A stretch of DNA of 64,000 bases from Diphasiastrum complanatum (Eukaryota; Streptophyta; Lycopodiopsida; Lycopodiales; Lycopodiaceae). Position 1 is the stretch's first letter. Each line of letters starts with the position of its first letter. The translations under genes and the position numbers were made by a program. The notes beneath the pieces are model-generated. The model did no database searches. It had not been told where the DNA came from and was given only the letters and a program-made list of their open reading frames with translations. The stretch lies in assembly GCA_029204225.1 (NCBI GenBank), contig CM055110.1, positions 13,890,796-13,954,795 on the forward strand, given 5' to 3'. Below, piece by piece: positions 11,641 to 23,140 of the stretch.

Positions 11641-13790
11641 GCCGCAGCTAATTGTCGTCGAATGCACAAAAATAGGCTGACCCGAAAATTAAGTGGCTAA
11701 AGCTCAAAAATGGCGGGCCCATGCCTCAACGGATCGAGAAAACTTGACAGACACAAAACGAGATTTAGACTTGGCTCTGCATCAATGCGTGTAATGATGT
11801 GCTTCAACTTAGCATACTCTAGGAGTAGGGTAGAGCTGGGAAAATTGCACTCCTTCAGCCCCTGCCCTTGGATTGTAGTCTCACACGCATAAAGTCCTCA
11901 CCCTGGAATTTTATTACTTACCTAATTTTTAATATATACATTTTACATCCACATTTTAGGCCAAACAAATATTTGGAGCCCAATGGACTTCTAGACTCCC
12001 TTTCATTCCCCAATAGACCAAGGTTTGACTAACATCTCCATTCTAGTCAATTATTGTATGGCCTATAAATTGTGAAAAATTTGTTCTACCCCAAAATTTG
12101 ATACTCCAAAACCATTGCTCTGCATGTCTTCTTTCTAGGACATGTCATTGCCCTTTCATTTTTTCTTTCTAGAAGACATCATCATAAGCTTTATAATTCA
12201 AGGATTAGTCAGCAAAAATCTCCATTGGAATCTCATTAGTGATTGTAGATCATTGGAATTTATTTATAAACATGGTTTCATTCTTGTATGCTTTTGCATA
12301 AGCTATCACAGTATAATATATCGTGTAGTAACATTATCTTATGAAAGTTTTATCTATCAATATCATTATGTAGAAAATTTGGTAGTATTTTGGTAGGTTC
12401 CTATATGATGTTATGTACAAAAAATGAGAGGAAAATGACATGTTCTAGAAAGAAAAAAATGGTGAGCAATGATTTTACATATCAAACATCATTTTTTTTC
12501 CAATTATAGGCGATAGAATATTCGGCTAGAATCATGAAAAAGAGGCAAAATTTTGGAATATTAGATTTTGGGAGATTGAATTTAAGATAACTAGTCTCTC
12601 GAGTGTAGCTGAGTTGGATGAGTGTGTTGCTTCAGACAATGCAAATGTGGCTCTTGCAAGACATTGGTTTGTGTGGGGATGAAGGCTAGTATAGAAGTCC
12701 ATGAGCTTAAAGATATTGGCTTTGGCCTAAAACGTGGATTTAAATATTGTCAAGCGCACATTTTGAAATTCAAAAAAGGCCGGGGGGGGGGGCATCATTC
12801 GACTAGCAAGGGCCTTTGGGTGAGGGTGGTAGCCTAAGGCGGAAGGCCCTTTTTACGACTAAATGGCCAAGGAGATAGACCTTCATCGTCGTAAAACATT
12901 TTTTACTTTTTTTAACCTTCTTTTGTTGTAAAGTTGTTTTTACTTGCACCTTTTAAGTAGAAGGTGCATGTAAAAAAAAGGTAAATTTTTACATGCGCCT
13001 TCCAACATCCGAAAGATGCATGCTAAAAAAAATTAAAATTAAAATTGAGATGCAGATTGAGTGCAGTGAGACACCTTCCTTTTCTTTGTGGAAAAAGAAA
13101 AAACTAATTCTATATACTTGATGAAGTTGTAGGGCAAGCTTGTCCGAGTCCTGCCCCAAGCCCACGGGGGCTGAAGGAGTGTAATCCCCAAGCTCTACCT
13201 TACCTCTAAAGCCTGTTGGGCTGAAGCACCTCATTCTTGCGAGGGCAGGCTCATGAGGCCCCGTCTCTGTTAACACGATACCGATGACGACCTAGTGACC
13301 ACAAAAAATTCTAGCATGCTCCCAAGACCCGCTCATTTGCCCGAGAAAAAATTGCAACTCGCACACTACCCGTGCCCAAAAATGCTCTGCCCGCGCCTTT
13401 TATTCCATGCGTCGCGCGCCCACGGGTTCGGTTCGCTCGTTAATGTTGTCTTTGTGCGAGGAAGCGACAACGAGGTGCGGCCCCTGAATTTAGAGCAACA
13501 AAGGGTATATCCCACCAATACATTTTTGCTTGGGAATAGATTTCCCAAGTAGCCATATCATGGCGTCCAATATGCATTCTTTTAGTGCCATTAAAGCAAA
13601 ACTTTTAAAAATGCCATGTAATTTGTACATAAAATGAAAGTTGTGTTGGATAGCCAAAAACCTTAAGATTCTCTTACAATAGCAAAAAAAACAGCCTTAA
13701 TTCTCTCCAACAATACTAGAAATAAGACAACAAATTATTGAAAATCACAAGCTTAAACCTGAAAAAAAATGGTTCTATCCCTTGCAGGAG
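11641..13790. other. Intergenic DNA without a recognisable gene
   Basis: About 2.1 kb. The only structure I see is a pair of imperfect inverted repeats, about 11785-11875 and about 13148-13245, sharing GGTAGAGCT and CACTCCTTCAGCCCC in opposite orientation, about 1.35 kb apart. Homopolymer G at about 12782-12791 and T/A-rich tracts are present. Short open frames here show no family resemblance. Confidence 0.5.
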
Positions 13791-13859
13791 CAAAGTTAGA
13801 TAAGAGTTGCTAGTATGACTCTGATGCAAGCTCCAATCCCTGCTATGATGCATTTAATA

Positions 13860-14075
13860 TATCTCGGAGTCTCCTGCTCCAAACTTGGCTTGGCCTTACA
13901 AGTGATGGATGATGAGACTAAAAAGCTGATATCTTGGAGTCTTTTGCTCCAAATTTTGCTTGGCATTCCAATAATGGTGTGCATGAATTGTGCATAGATA
14001 GAATGATACTAGTACAAGTGAACATACTATGGCTGATTAGGAGTCTTGTGCTCCAAATTTGACTTTGACCCTCCA
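13860..14075. repeat. Three degenerate copies of a ~45-bp motif
   Basis: The phrase GGAGTCTxxTGCTCCAAA followed by a TTGGCTTGGC-like stretch recurs at about 13865, 13937 and 14040, spaced 70-105 bp. The block lies downstream of the kinase gene's 3' end and has no coding potential I recognise. Confidence 0.5.
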
Positions 14076-14560
14076 ATGGTGGATGTAGTGTAGATATATT
14101 ATGCATAAAATGATCATCTAGTGCCATAACTAGTAACTACCTAAGCTTTGCACACAAAAATTAAGAGTACATTTCTGCTATAGTAAAATCCAGGAGCAAA
14201 AATGTGACTTGATTACAATAGCATAGGCTGCTAAATCAAAATGGAACACCAATCTGGAACGAATCAAGAACTCAACTCAGCTGTATTTAGAGTGATATAA
14301 ATCCAAATGCCGCAGCTAGCAAAGAATGGCTAGCAGATAAATCATAAAAGTTCTTAATCGGGAAGAATACAAAATGGAGCGATGCCAGAGGCCTAGCTGG
14401 CTCGCTGTGGTCTACAACAGTGACCCTGAGAGGGTCTGGAGCTGGATAGCAGCCTACTTAATTCAGAATCAATGAACAATCTTGCTCCTCCTCCCCACCC
14501 AATCCTTCCATCTTCTTTGTCATGGACAAACATAAATTTTTCCTGGAGAGTATTTAGTAT

Positions 14561-16265
14561 CTACCTATCTACCATCACTGTTTCTTCTTGCCAGCTTGAA
14601 TTCATCATTGTAAAATTGCAGTCCTTCTGAATCTGCACTGGAGTGGATTGCTGACGTGATGAACGTGCCATATCTTCAAGACCGGAGAAAACAGTAGCCA
14701 AAAGCTCAGCAGCTCCACTGGATGTGTGCTTTGTAGCGCGGGAGCTCCAGGCCAATTGCTGATTTTCCACAGCAGCTTTGGTAGGAGCAGCTGGCGCATA
14801 CCTGAAAGGTAGCATAGATCATGTCATATTAGAGAACAAGTGTTCAAGCAACAACACATCAGAAGTTCACTATCACAGGGGCTTGTCACGGAAAAACCAT
14901 TAATCTACCTCGTGGGCTCGTCACTATCTTTCAATCTGATTTCATATGCTTTAGCTTCAAGAGGCGGGGTTGAGTCTGAGAGACAAGCTGCTAAGGTTTT
15001 CGTCCCCTCAGTCGAGCTTGTACAACCTATTAAAGGGGTGACAATTTCACTGTCTGTTGAGGACTTTGGACTACTGGGTGCACTTTTGCAAATATCTCTG
15101 CTGCAGGAAATTTCATTGGGAGGAATTTCTGCATCTTTACCAGAATGTCTTCTGATCCACCTATGATCTAAAACGGCAAAATCAGGAAATGTTAGTTTTT
15201 CAAAAGCACAGTACTTGCCACTCTTCTCTGAGTAGACAAAATCATCATTTAAAAGCGGCGACACATGAATGTCTGAAAGGAAATCTTACTCGAAACTTGT
15301 TCGGGAGTGAGTCTTTGCTTGACATCTGGGCATAACATTCCTTTGAGCAGATCCTTGACCTCTGCAGACATGCTCGGCCATGGACTGCTGGACAAGTCAA
15401 GTTTCCCGTTTCTAATAGCATCGAAAATACCCTTTTCAGTCTCATCCCAGAAAGGTGGTACGCCCGAAAGCAGGATGTACAGGATCACGCCTGCACTCCA
15501 TACGTCAATCTCTTCGCCATAGTCTCCTTTAAGAACCTCTGGGGCAATGTAGTAGGCGCTACCAGCCATTCCCGAAAACTTTTGACCTGCAAGCATGGAT
15601 CGTTAAAGTCAGCATCTTGTGAAACTCACGATTGAGTTTCAAACCTTTGACAAAAACACTGATTGTTAAATGAACTCAATACAGAATGATGATCAGAAAG
15701 TACCGTGGTCGGCATTAACAGCAAGTCCAAAATCGGCAACCTTAACAGGAAACAAGCTCTTCTTTTTGAATAGAAGGATGTTTTCAGGTTTCAGATCTCG
15801 ATGGATCACACCTCTAGAATGGCAATGCTTAAGCACGTCCATCAAGATTTTGCACACCTGCGCTGCTTCTTGCTCCGAAAATTCTTCGTTCTGGGTTATA
15901 TAATCGAAGAGCTCCCCTCCTTCGCAGAGCTCCATGACAAGGTGCACCCAATCCTGATCCTCGTATACCGCCTTCAATTCAACAATATTTGGGTGGCCAA
16001 CCACTCGCTTCATCACTTGAATCTCCCTGCGAACGTCATCCACATCCTCTGCACTTAAAAGACTCGATTTTTGGATGGATTTACAGGCAAATTCCTCTCC
16101 AGTGTGCTTGTTGGTGCACAGCCTTATCACTCCGAATTGCCCATTTCCAAGTTTTCGCCCTAGCTCGTATTCTGCTGCAAGGTACCCCGTTGATCTGTCC
16201 AAAATATTATCTCCTGCTGACCAGCCCCTACCAGAACGATCCAGTGCTGACGCCCCCTGGCCCAT
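14561..16265 (-). CDS. CDPK-like Ser/Thr protein kinase, PEPKR1-type, no EF hands
   Basis: Four coding exons on the minus strand: 16265-15704, 15586-15290, 15167-14909, 14801-14561. All junctions are GT-AG and phases agree, giving 452 residues. Kinase motifs in order: glycine loop [17 protein letters not shown] (ATP lysine), [26 protein letters not shown], catalytic [28 protein letters not shown], and the closing RLTPEQV plus HRWI across intron 2. The wording is closest to plant PEP-carboxylase-kinase-related kinase 1 (PEPKR1) in the CDPK/SnRK superfamily; I judge this from memory of the family. Unlike CDPKs, the roughly 160 residues after the kinase domain are Ser/Thr-rich and contain no EF hand, so direct calcium control is not expected. 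The chosen start gives MGQGAS, a good N-myristoylation consensus, implying membrane association. Introns are only 107-122 bp. Substrate is unknown. Confidence 0.85.
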
Positions 16266-16354
16266 GCAAGGAGGATGGATTGGACAAGTATGGAAGAGAG
16301 CTTCTTTGAGCTTGGTTTTCGCAGTAATTTGCACCAACTCAAGCAATTGCCCAT
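16160..16354 (-). other. Overlapping upstream ORF with a myristoylation-like start (MGNCLSWC)
   Basis: An ATG at 16354, 89 bases upstream of the chosen kinase start and in another frame, opens 64 codons starting MGNCLSWCKLLRKPSSKK. The Gly2/Cys4/Ser6 pattern plus following basic residues is exactly what dual-lipidated CDPK-family N-termini look like. It overlaps the kinase frame and would join it if one base were added in the G5 run near 16255. It is either an upstream ORF that reduces translation of the kinase, or the true N-terminus separated by a sequence error or recent frameshift. Confidence 0.5.
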
Positions 16355-16450
16355 TCAAAAATGGGCCTCACTTTCAACCCCTCCCACCTTCAACTCCCCA
16401 CAAACAACAATAACTCCCAAATGTAATTGTTTCGCTTTCTTGGAGGCTCT

Positions 16451-16753
16451 CTGCAATCCCCAAGCCTTGCCGCAAACTTTAAATTTGAGAGTAGTGTATC
16501 AAATCGTAGAACAATCCCCAGCCTTGCTGCAAACTTGAATTTGAAATTGACAGTAATGTATGCGATCGCACAATTTATGTATTGTCTTCCCAGCTAATTG
16601 CTCTTACGGGGAAGCCCAATTCCGAAATTGTCGAAAGCACAGCTTTTGCTGTCAGTAATGTATGCGATCGCACAATTTATGTATTGTCTTCCCAGCTAAT
16701 TGCTCTTACGGGAAGCCCAATGCCGAAATTATCGAAAGCACAGCTTTTGCTCG
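16451..16753. repeat. Tandem duplications upstream of the kinase gene
   Basis: A 102-bp unit occurs twice head to tail at 16551-16652 and 16653-16753, each containing GTATGCGATCGCACAATTTA, differing by a few bases and one G. Just before it (about 16451-16550) two shorter diverged copies of about 60 bp (CAATCCCCAGCCTTGC...) are also in tandem. They lie 100-490 bp beyond the kinase start, in its promoter or 5' leader. Confidence 0.85.
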
Positions 16754-16754
16754 C

Positions 16755-19700
16755 AAGGCTGGGGAGCAGCGTGAGCGAGCAGGCAGGAAGTAACAGCAGG
16801 AGCCAGAAGAAGCGTGTCAAAGCTTGCAAGCTTCCTTCCGAAAAACGGAAGAAAACGCAAGAAATGAAGCTGGCACACCGTCTACAGACTAATGTCCCCT
16901 GCGTTATAAGAGGCAAGCAACCCAGAAATCCGAAGAGTTTGGTCCAATTAAGCATGCCATGACCAAGGGCTGCCTTTAAGGGCAAGTCGCTTCTCCAGAC
17001 ATAGCACCCACCTTAGTTGTTGACGCAATGAGGATATGCTCTTTGACGTGTCATATCTATGTCATCAAATCGTATGCCAGTAGCTACTCATGACCTGCTT
17101 TTGAGCCGTGATTCAGATGCTCCCAGTTTTTTCTTTTCTTTTTCCTTTTTTTTCCCAGACTTTTCTAATCTGTGAGGATATGGCTGTGACCTTTGGCTGT
17201 CTTTAATGACTCGATTACTTTATTCCCAATATCTTTAGAATCATTGTCAAAATAATTATTTGAGAATCCAGATTCTTTTCAATAGATACACTTATTACCA
17301 CCTATGCCACTAAGGATAAGCTATCATGATGATATGGAAGAAGTAGTTGCAAGCACAATGATTTTTCAACTTCTCACATAAACCCATGATGTGCCACTCA
17401 GCTCGTGTTCCGGAAACCTTTTCGAGGTTTCCCTCCAAAAATCGATATGTGAAAAAGTTCTTCGGTGTCTATTGAGTGACAAGCTCTTACTTGCCGGTTT
17501 TCCCTTATAAAACCTAAGATTTATGACATAAAAAATCCTGTACAATTTTTGCCATGTCGATTTTTGAAAAAAGATGCCGGTTTCATTCTTGAACTATGCC
17601 GGCTTTCCCGAACACTGCCACTCAGGAGTCTGGGCTTCTTTGTGCCAGTCTTTGATGAGACATCCGTGGTGAGCTTGAGCATGAGCCCAATGATTCTCTG
17701 TGCCACACCTTGGGCTGGGTGAGTTTGAGCACAATGAATCAATGATTCTTTTAGGCTTTGAATCTGAACCTCTCAAGCAAACGTTTGTCATGATGTTTCC
17801 ATCACCTTATCTACATTATATGTGTTTTGTTGTAGCATTCCAACACACTTATTCACATCATAACTTTTTGTACCACACACACACTTACTCTTTAAATTAT
17901 TTCATTTGGGTAGCTCCTTCCCAAGTTACTTGTGCTAGCATAAAGAGTCACTCATGTGTTTACATCATTGCATTTTGTTCCATGTCATGTCACATGTATG
18001 CCTTTTCATGCACAAAGAGTGGATTATTTATATTATTTCATTTTGTTGTAGGGACATTTCAAGTAGCATTTTATGCACAAATATATAGCGTACATAAAGT
18101 ATTATGGAAGGAGCCAGGCATAGGCCATTCTGCTCGGTAAGGATTTTCAAAAAAATTTGGGCGAGGCCCGGAGGGGCCGAGCCTAAATTTTTTTGAAAGC
18201 CGAACCGGTCAGAATGGCATGTGCCCGGCTCATTCCATTGCGTAATGGAGTCTTTGACTTTTACAAAGCATAATCAGCAGTGTGGATTTTTTTGGACCAA
18301 TGAGAAACTGCCACGTGGCAATCTGACGCGCACAGTCTGACGCGGACTGACGCGCGTTTGGTTTGTGCTTCAGAATTTTATAATTTTTTTAAAGAAATCC
18401 AGTGACATTTTATGCTTTTTAAAAAGCCCAAAAATTGGGCGTAATCAGCACAAAGAATCCATAACGTATTAGGACAAGTCAAATATGGCTCCAAATAGGT
18501 GAGGCTTGAGCATGCTACACTATGTGACATAGATTTTCATCTTACCCGACTCAATCCTAGAGGTATGTTTCCTCAAAACATGGCACAAGCTCCTTCTACA
18601 ATTGGCCACAAAGCCCATTTATTCTAGCTAAAGCGTAAGGCATGTTTTAGAGTTAAATGGCCGACAACTTTGTAGGTCTTGATGCTTTGCTTCCATTGTG
18701 GTCCATATTTGAAGAATATCCCAAAGTGGTCCTACATAAGAAAGAAAGGAAGCGCGCCTACTCAAATGGGTGGTAAAAGATAAGGGTCAAACAAACAAAG
18801 TTGGTTGTTGTTTGAATCCAACGTACGTTGTCCCACCCAAGTAGAGGATGCCAACCGTGTCTTCCTTTGGGGAGTATTGGAAAACCGCTTCTAATCAACT
18901 ATGTTGCTTTGTGCTACATAACGACAATTAGATTTATCGTGCTCCAAAGTCTATTGATGAACATGAACTTAGCCCTCACTATAGTGTAGGGAGGATTACA
19001 AGCCACACCCTCATCCAACGCTGCTTCTTGCTTGAGAGAGGCAACCCCCATGATAGTTGGGTTTATAGTGCTCTGATAGTTGAGTCTTGTAACATATTAT
19101 AATTAGCACCCAACCTCCATTCATTACTAACCCAAAGACCCAACATATGTTAATTACAAACCCATTTCACCAACAAAACTAAGTGATGCATGGAGGGCGT
19201 CCTAATCAATGTTGAATATTATTTGTTGTGGTGTGGGAATTTTGCTATTTAACTATTTATAAAATAAATGCAAATCAAACAAAAGGTTTTAAGAAGATCA
19301 CATATGTTTGAGAATCTAGAATTTTGCCTACTTTAAAATTTCTCTTTAAATCCAATCTAGGTGATCTATAAATTTGAGTGGAAGGACTATGCCTCCACTT
19401 CAATAAGCTAGACACCTCATATATAATGGTCAATACAATATCAGCATAATGTTGGAGTTAAGTAGGATCTTGTGTTGCATACAAATGGGAAGATACTCAG
19501 AAGCTCAAACTCATTTGACATGTATATTCATATATAGAGTTCATTTTGAAAGTTTTCAATATCAAGATGAATCTCCATTTGATGGCATAACAAAAATTAC
19601 TTTCAAGCACAAATTGATAATATCTACCAAATGCCTTATGAATGTTCATGAACATGTGCACTTGTAATGACCTCTGTGGCAAGCAAGAGGGTGGCAACCA

Positions 19701-20980
19701 ATGAGTCACATTTGGGGCACTAGAGGCTTTTTTAGCAATTTGCTTTCTTTCACACACTGTGCTTCATGCGTGCAAATTTATCACTCAAAAAGGTTTTTTG
19801 TATACAATCTTTTGTCTATATTTGGTTGGTAATTTGCATAGGAAATGTAGCACCTATACGTTACACACACTCTATTGACCTCAAGCCATATTGAACTTTC
19901 GCCCAAATGCACTTCACTCTAATCGCATTCAACTTGTGGCTCATAATGGAAATGGCAATAGGGCTAGCAAAAAAAGTAAGACTCTTTACATATTCAATTG
20001 GATTGATAACTATTGTTGCAATATAAAAAGAAATATTCCATATATTCCATACAAAGATGTGATTTTTTCAACACTTTTGTAAGCATGGTTGCAATTTTTT
20101 CTTGAGTGGAGAGAGGGACATGAGTGGAGGTGGTTTCATAAATTTGAGGTGATGTAAACCATCCACCATACGAGTCTTAATCCATGACCATCTATGACAA
20201 GTGAACTCACCTACTTCATCCAAGTTCCAATATTTCCATGAGGTTTATTGTCAAAACTTTGATTAAAAGAGAGGTCATGTTTAGAACTTATATATTGGAT
20301 ACAATTTTTATGTCTAGAAAAAGTACAGCTTGTTCTTGATATTTTGTGATGCTAGTAAAACTACTAGTGTCCATCATTACATGCTCTATGTATATTAGGT
20401 GTCAAGTTGTGCATTATAATCGCCTATTTAATGGGTATACAAGCCCAACATGAGTGCAAAGGCCAAAAACAACAGTTAAAAGCGTTGGAATATACCAAAC
20501 AAAAACCTCGAAGGACAAATAGGTGACATCTAGGTAGCATCACACAACATATGTGTGGAAATTGAATGGCAGCAAACCAAACATCATTAGAGCGTGACAA
20601 TTAAGTGTTGACAATTATGAAAGTAACAACTTGGGGGCAATGTCTTCAAAGTGTCCTCACATTCATGTATGAAAGACGAGTCAATGGCTAGACCAAACAC
20701 AACTTGTTTCACAATCCACTATGGGAGGAAATTTCAAATATCTTTTCCTTTATTTGATGACCTTCAAATAGAACCGGAAATTATATTTTTGAGCAACATC
20801 AACCAACATTTGTAATAAAAATATTAGGATTTTAAATTGCTATGAGATATAGTTGGTATAAGGTATGAAATTCAACTAACTATCCCTTGTATGTACCCAA
20901 AGGAAATTTATGCACCAAGTGCACTAGATAAAAGTGTGGGCACGTGCGTGCGTGCGCGCACGCATGCACACACACACACA
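16755..20980. other. Intergenic DNA, no recognised gene
   Basis: About 4.2 kb with short, low-complexity frames only. A 146-codon frame at 17700-18140 is rich in His, Tyr, Phe and Ser and reads through CA-rich and T-rich repeats, so I do not call it a gene. A long hairpin lies at about 18095-18245 and a mixed GT/CA microsatellite at about 20938-20981. Confidence 0.5.
18095..18245. repeat. Imperfect ~150-bp foldback (hairpin)
   Basis: Left arm about 18095-18170 and right arm about 18175-18245 are inverted repeats: GAGCCAGGCATAGGCCATTC pairs with the reverse complement of the right arm's GAATGGCATGTGCCCGGCTC, and both arms contain TTCAAAAAAATTT. The GAGGCCCGGAGGGGCCGAG centre is almost a palindrome. 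It could be a MITE-like foldback element or a hairpin-RNA source. Confidence 0.75.
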
Positions 20981-20984
20981 ATGA

Positions 20985-21573
20985 CACACGGTTTGGAAAG
21001 AAATTATTGCAGCAACTCAAGATTTCGAAGAAGAAGGTTCTACTCGTATACACAAAGTAGAAGTTTGGAAAAAGTTAGTCAACATGGTGAAATACTTGAG
21101 AAAAGATAAATTTTCATATACTGATGTACAAATGATACAGAAAACAACCAGTGAATTTGTGGATGCAGTTCAAAGTGCATGGGGTGTTGATCATATAACA
21201 CATTATATGGTAAGATTTCGATTTTACACTACGATAGACAAATATGTGCAATTAAATTAGATACTTTTGGTACTGATTTAGATTATGTTTTTATGACATG
21301 CAACAGATAGTACGACATCATTCGACATTCTTCGCAAGAAATATTGGAAGTGTTAGCATATGGTCATCGCAAGGAATGGAAAAATCTCATTGGCAAGCAA
21401 GAGTGACATTTCATAAAAGTACACAACATGGCAAGACTAGCACAAAAAACAGCTATATACTGCAATTTTTCCAATGGTTTTACAGAAGAATCCAAATTCG
21501 TCATAATACAAAATTGACGGATTATAAAAAATTTCAAAAAGCATGCAAATTTATACAAGCCAATAGGCTATAG
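20985..21573 (+). CDS. Gene of an unnamed transposon-associated protein family, two exons seen
   Basis: An open frame from about 20985 runs through VWKKLVNMVKYLRKDKF and AWGVDHITHYM to a splice donor ATG|GTAAGA at 21209/21210. It resumes at 21307 after CAACAG, in phase 0, with IVRHHSTFFARNIGSVSIWS, QGMEKSHWQAR, a TQHG stretch and FQWFYRRIQIR, stopping at 21571-21573. I recall similar WG-iT-YM...H-FF...QGMEKSH-QAR...TxHGG arrangements in uncharacterised, often repetitive, eukaryotic proteins thought to ride on transposons; no function is known to me. The motif series continues in register across the intron with no stop, so this copy is not obviously dead. The start is unresolved, and an upstream exon is likely because the frame is closed by a TGA before 20985. 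Its 3' end lies 57 bp from the convergent minus-strand gene. Confidence 0.5.
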
Positions 21574-21630
21574 ACACACAATAAAATTTTGTATATTAAA
21601 TAAAAATATTTAAGTACAATTCAGCAGTAA

Positions 21631-22657
21631 CTACTCTGCTTTCGATACTTTCTCCAATGAAAGCTGCAACTTAGAATCATGCAACAATTTTCTTCTTTCG
21701 TATGGATCCAACAACTCATAGTTTTCATGCTTACTCAGATCAACGTAAGCAACATACAATGCAAAATGAGATGATCTAAGCATGGAATTCACTGGTCCAT
21801 ATCCTAAAATTTTAACCGCAATGGTTTTCTTTATAAAAATCATTTTATGCACCTTATTGAAATTATGTCCTCCAAGAAAATGAGACAGTGCCTTGATTGC
21901 CATAATCATAGTCTCACCATGTTGATGAAACTTTGAATGGGCAACACTTATCTTATTGTTTTTGAAGAACTTCAGATAGTGCCCCAGTGCATGATCTCTT
22001 GAAAATTCTCCAGCAGAAGATCTCTGCCCTCCTCGACAAACTGCGAAATCATCAAGGAAAATTGTTTCTTGAAATGATAAAAAACAAAGTAAGCTCCAGT
22101 ATATAATCTGACATAACGAATCTACTAGTACATGATAAGATACAAAAACTTACGCATTCGACTTTGTCTTCCCTGATTACTATCTCTCCATCAATATTAT
22201 GTCCACCTTTCGATGTCAATATTGTTGGTAAACAGACAGTTGGTTGTGGAAAACCAAGTTCACTTTGGATTCTGAGAAACTCCTCTCTAGAAGGTAGATC
22301 ATCTTCTTTGTTGCGCATTTCCTCCACAACCATTTTCAAGCAATCTTTCCCTGAATAAAACTTATCATTATGTACATTGTCAATACTAGGGAGAAGATCA
22401 TCAGCATCAAAATCAATTATATCCAAAAATTCGTCAAGCTCTTTGCTCAAAATGCAAAGAGTCTCAGCTTCAGTGAAATAAAAAAGATCCGATATATCCG
22501 ATATTGTCAAAAAGGAATGATTATCTATATTATAATTAGGCAAAGTGATCAAAGATTTATCAGAAGGAGAAAGGGTAGTGGGTGTTCTAGGGCCTATAGA
22601 CAATGTCCTATTTCGAGCAGGATCAAAATCTGAACAATCATCTAAATTAACGCTCAT
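21631..22657 (-). CDS. Unknown two-exon gene (298 residues)
   Basis: Minus-strand exon A 22657-22154 begins with ATG (MSVNLDDCSDFDP) and ends GAATGC before a perfect donor GTAAGT. Exon B 22023-21631 follows GGGCAG. Phase is 0 at the junction and the total is 299 codons including the stop. The N-terminal half is acidic (ELDEFLDIIDFDADDLLPS) and Ser/Thr-rich near its start; the C-terminal half is basic and aromatic (LGHYLKFFKNNKISVAHSKF, GYGPVNSMLRSSHFALYVAY). I recognise no domain. Another acceptor (GATTTCGCAG, 12-15 bp earlier) would give a short alternative end. It may extend upstream: an open stretch at 23140-22769 could be a further exon. It is oriented away from a palindromic promoter region at 23.4-23.7 kb. 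Confidence 0.45.
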
Positions 22658-22659
22658 AT

Positions 22660-23140
22660 CAATAAATAAAAAAATCTATATCTACAATCTTTGACTTTTC
22701 AGACTTTGTACCACTAGAAGAAGCAGCTTCAGAAGTGGAAGGCACAGCCTCCGAATCGTCTAAAATATTTAACAAAAGAAAAGAAAACAAATGCAGACTG
22801 AAAATCCAACAAATATAAATTTTTTATTGTGAATTGGGCACTCATCTACAGACTTGAAATCATTATGTAACTTAGTAAACATTCTGTCAAGCTTAGCTTT
22901 ATAGATATGTTTGTCGAGTGTCACCAGGTCTTGATAATGAATCATGTCCTTATTAAGAGATCTGAATAATAGAGTACTGAGCAAGGACTTAAATCTAAGA
23001 TATATCGCAGAAAACGCCTCCACACCAGGACCCTCAGTAATAGGAGGAAGAATAAAAAGAAATTTGAAATACTCCAAACTATCAGTAATACCAAATTGAA
23101 TTATACATTTTAAACAAAAACTACAGATGTAAACTTCCAA
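22660..23140 (-). other. Possible upstream coding exons of the unknown minus-strand gene
   Basis: A 124-codon minus-strand frame (about 23140-22769) contains PPITEGPGVEAFSAIYLRF and LVTLDKHIYKAKLDRMFTKL without repeats or low complexity. A short Ser-rich stretch (SEAVPSTSEAASSSG) follows at about 22760-22690, after a TTTTAG acceptor. Both would fit as exons leading to 22657, but I cannot fix the splice pattern, and no domain is recognised. Confidence 0.3.

Noticed and set aside
14840-15264. Plus-strand 108-codon ORF and the 5' extension of the kinase exon-3 minus-strand frame beyond 15167
   Set aside because: The plus ORF is antisense to kinase exon 3. The extension above 15167 is intron, since TTTTAG at 15170-15168 is the acceptor that restores HRWI in the kinase.
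17700-18140. 146-codon plus-strand ORF
   Set aside because: Low-complexity His/Tyr/Phe/Ser-rich translation of CA- and T-rich repeats; no motif, no splice context and no resemblance to a family.
22164-22633. Plus-strand ORFs opposite the unknown minus-strand gene
   Set aside because: Shadow frames; the minus strand has the ATG, the strong donor and the phase-consistent acceptor.
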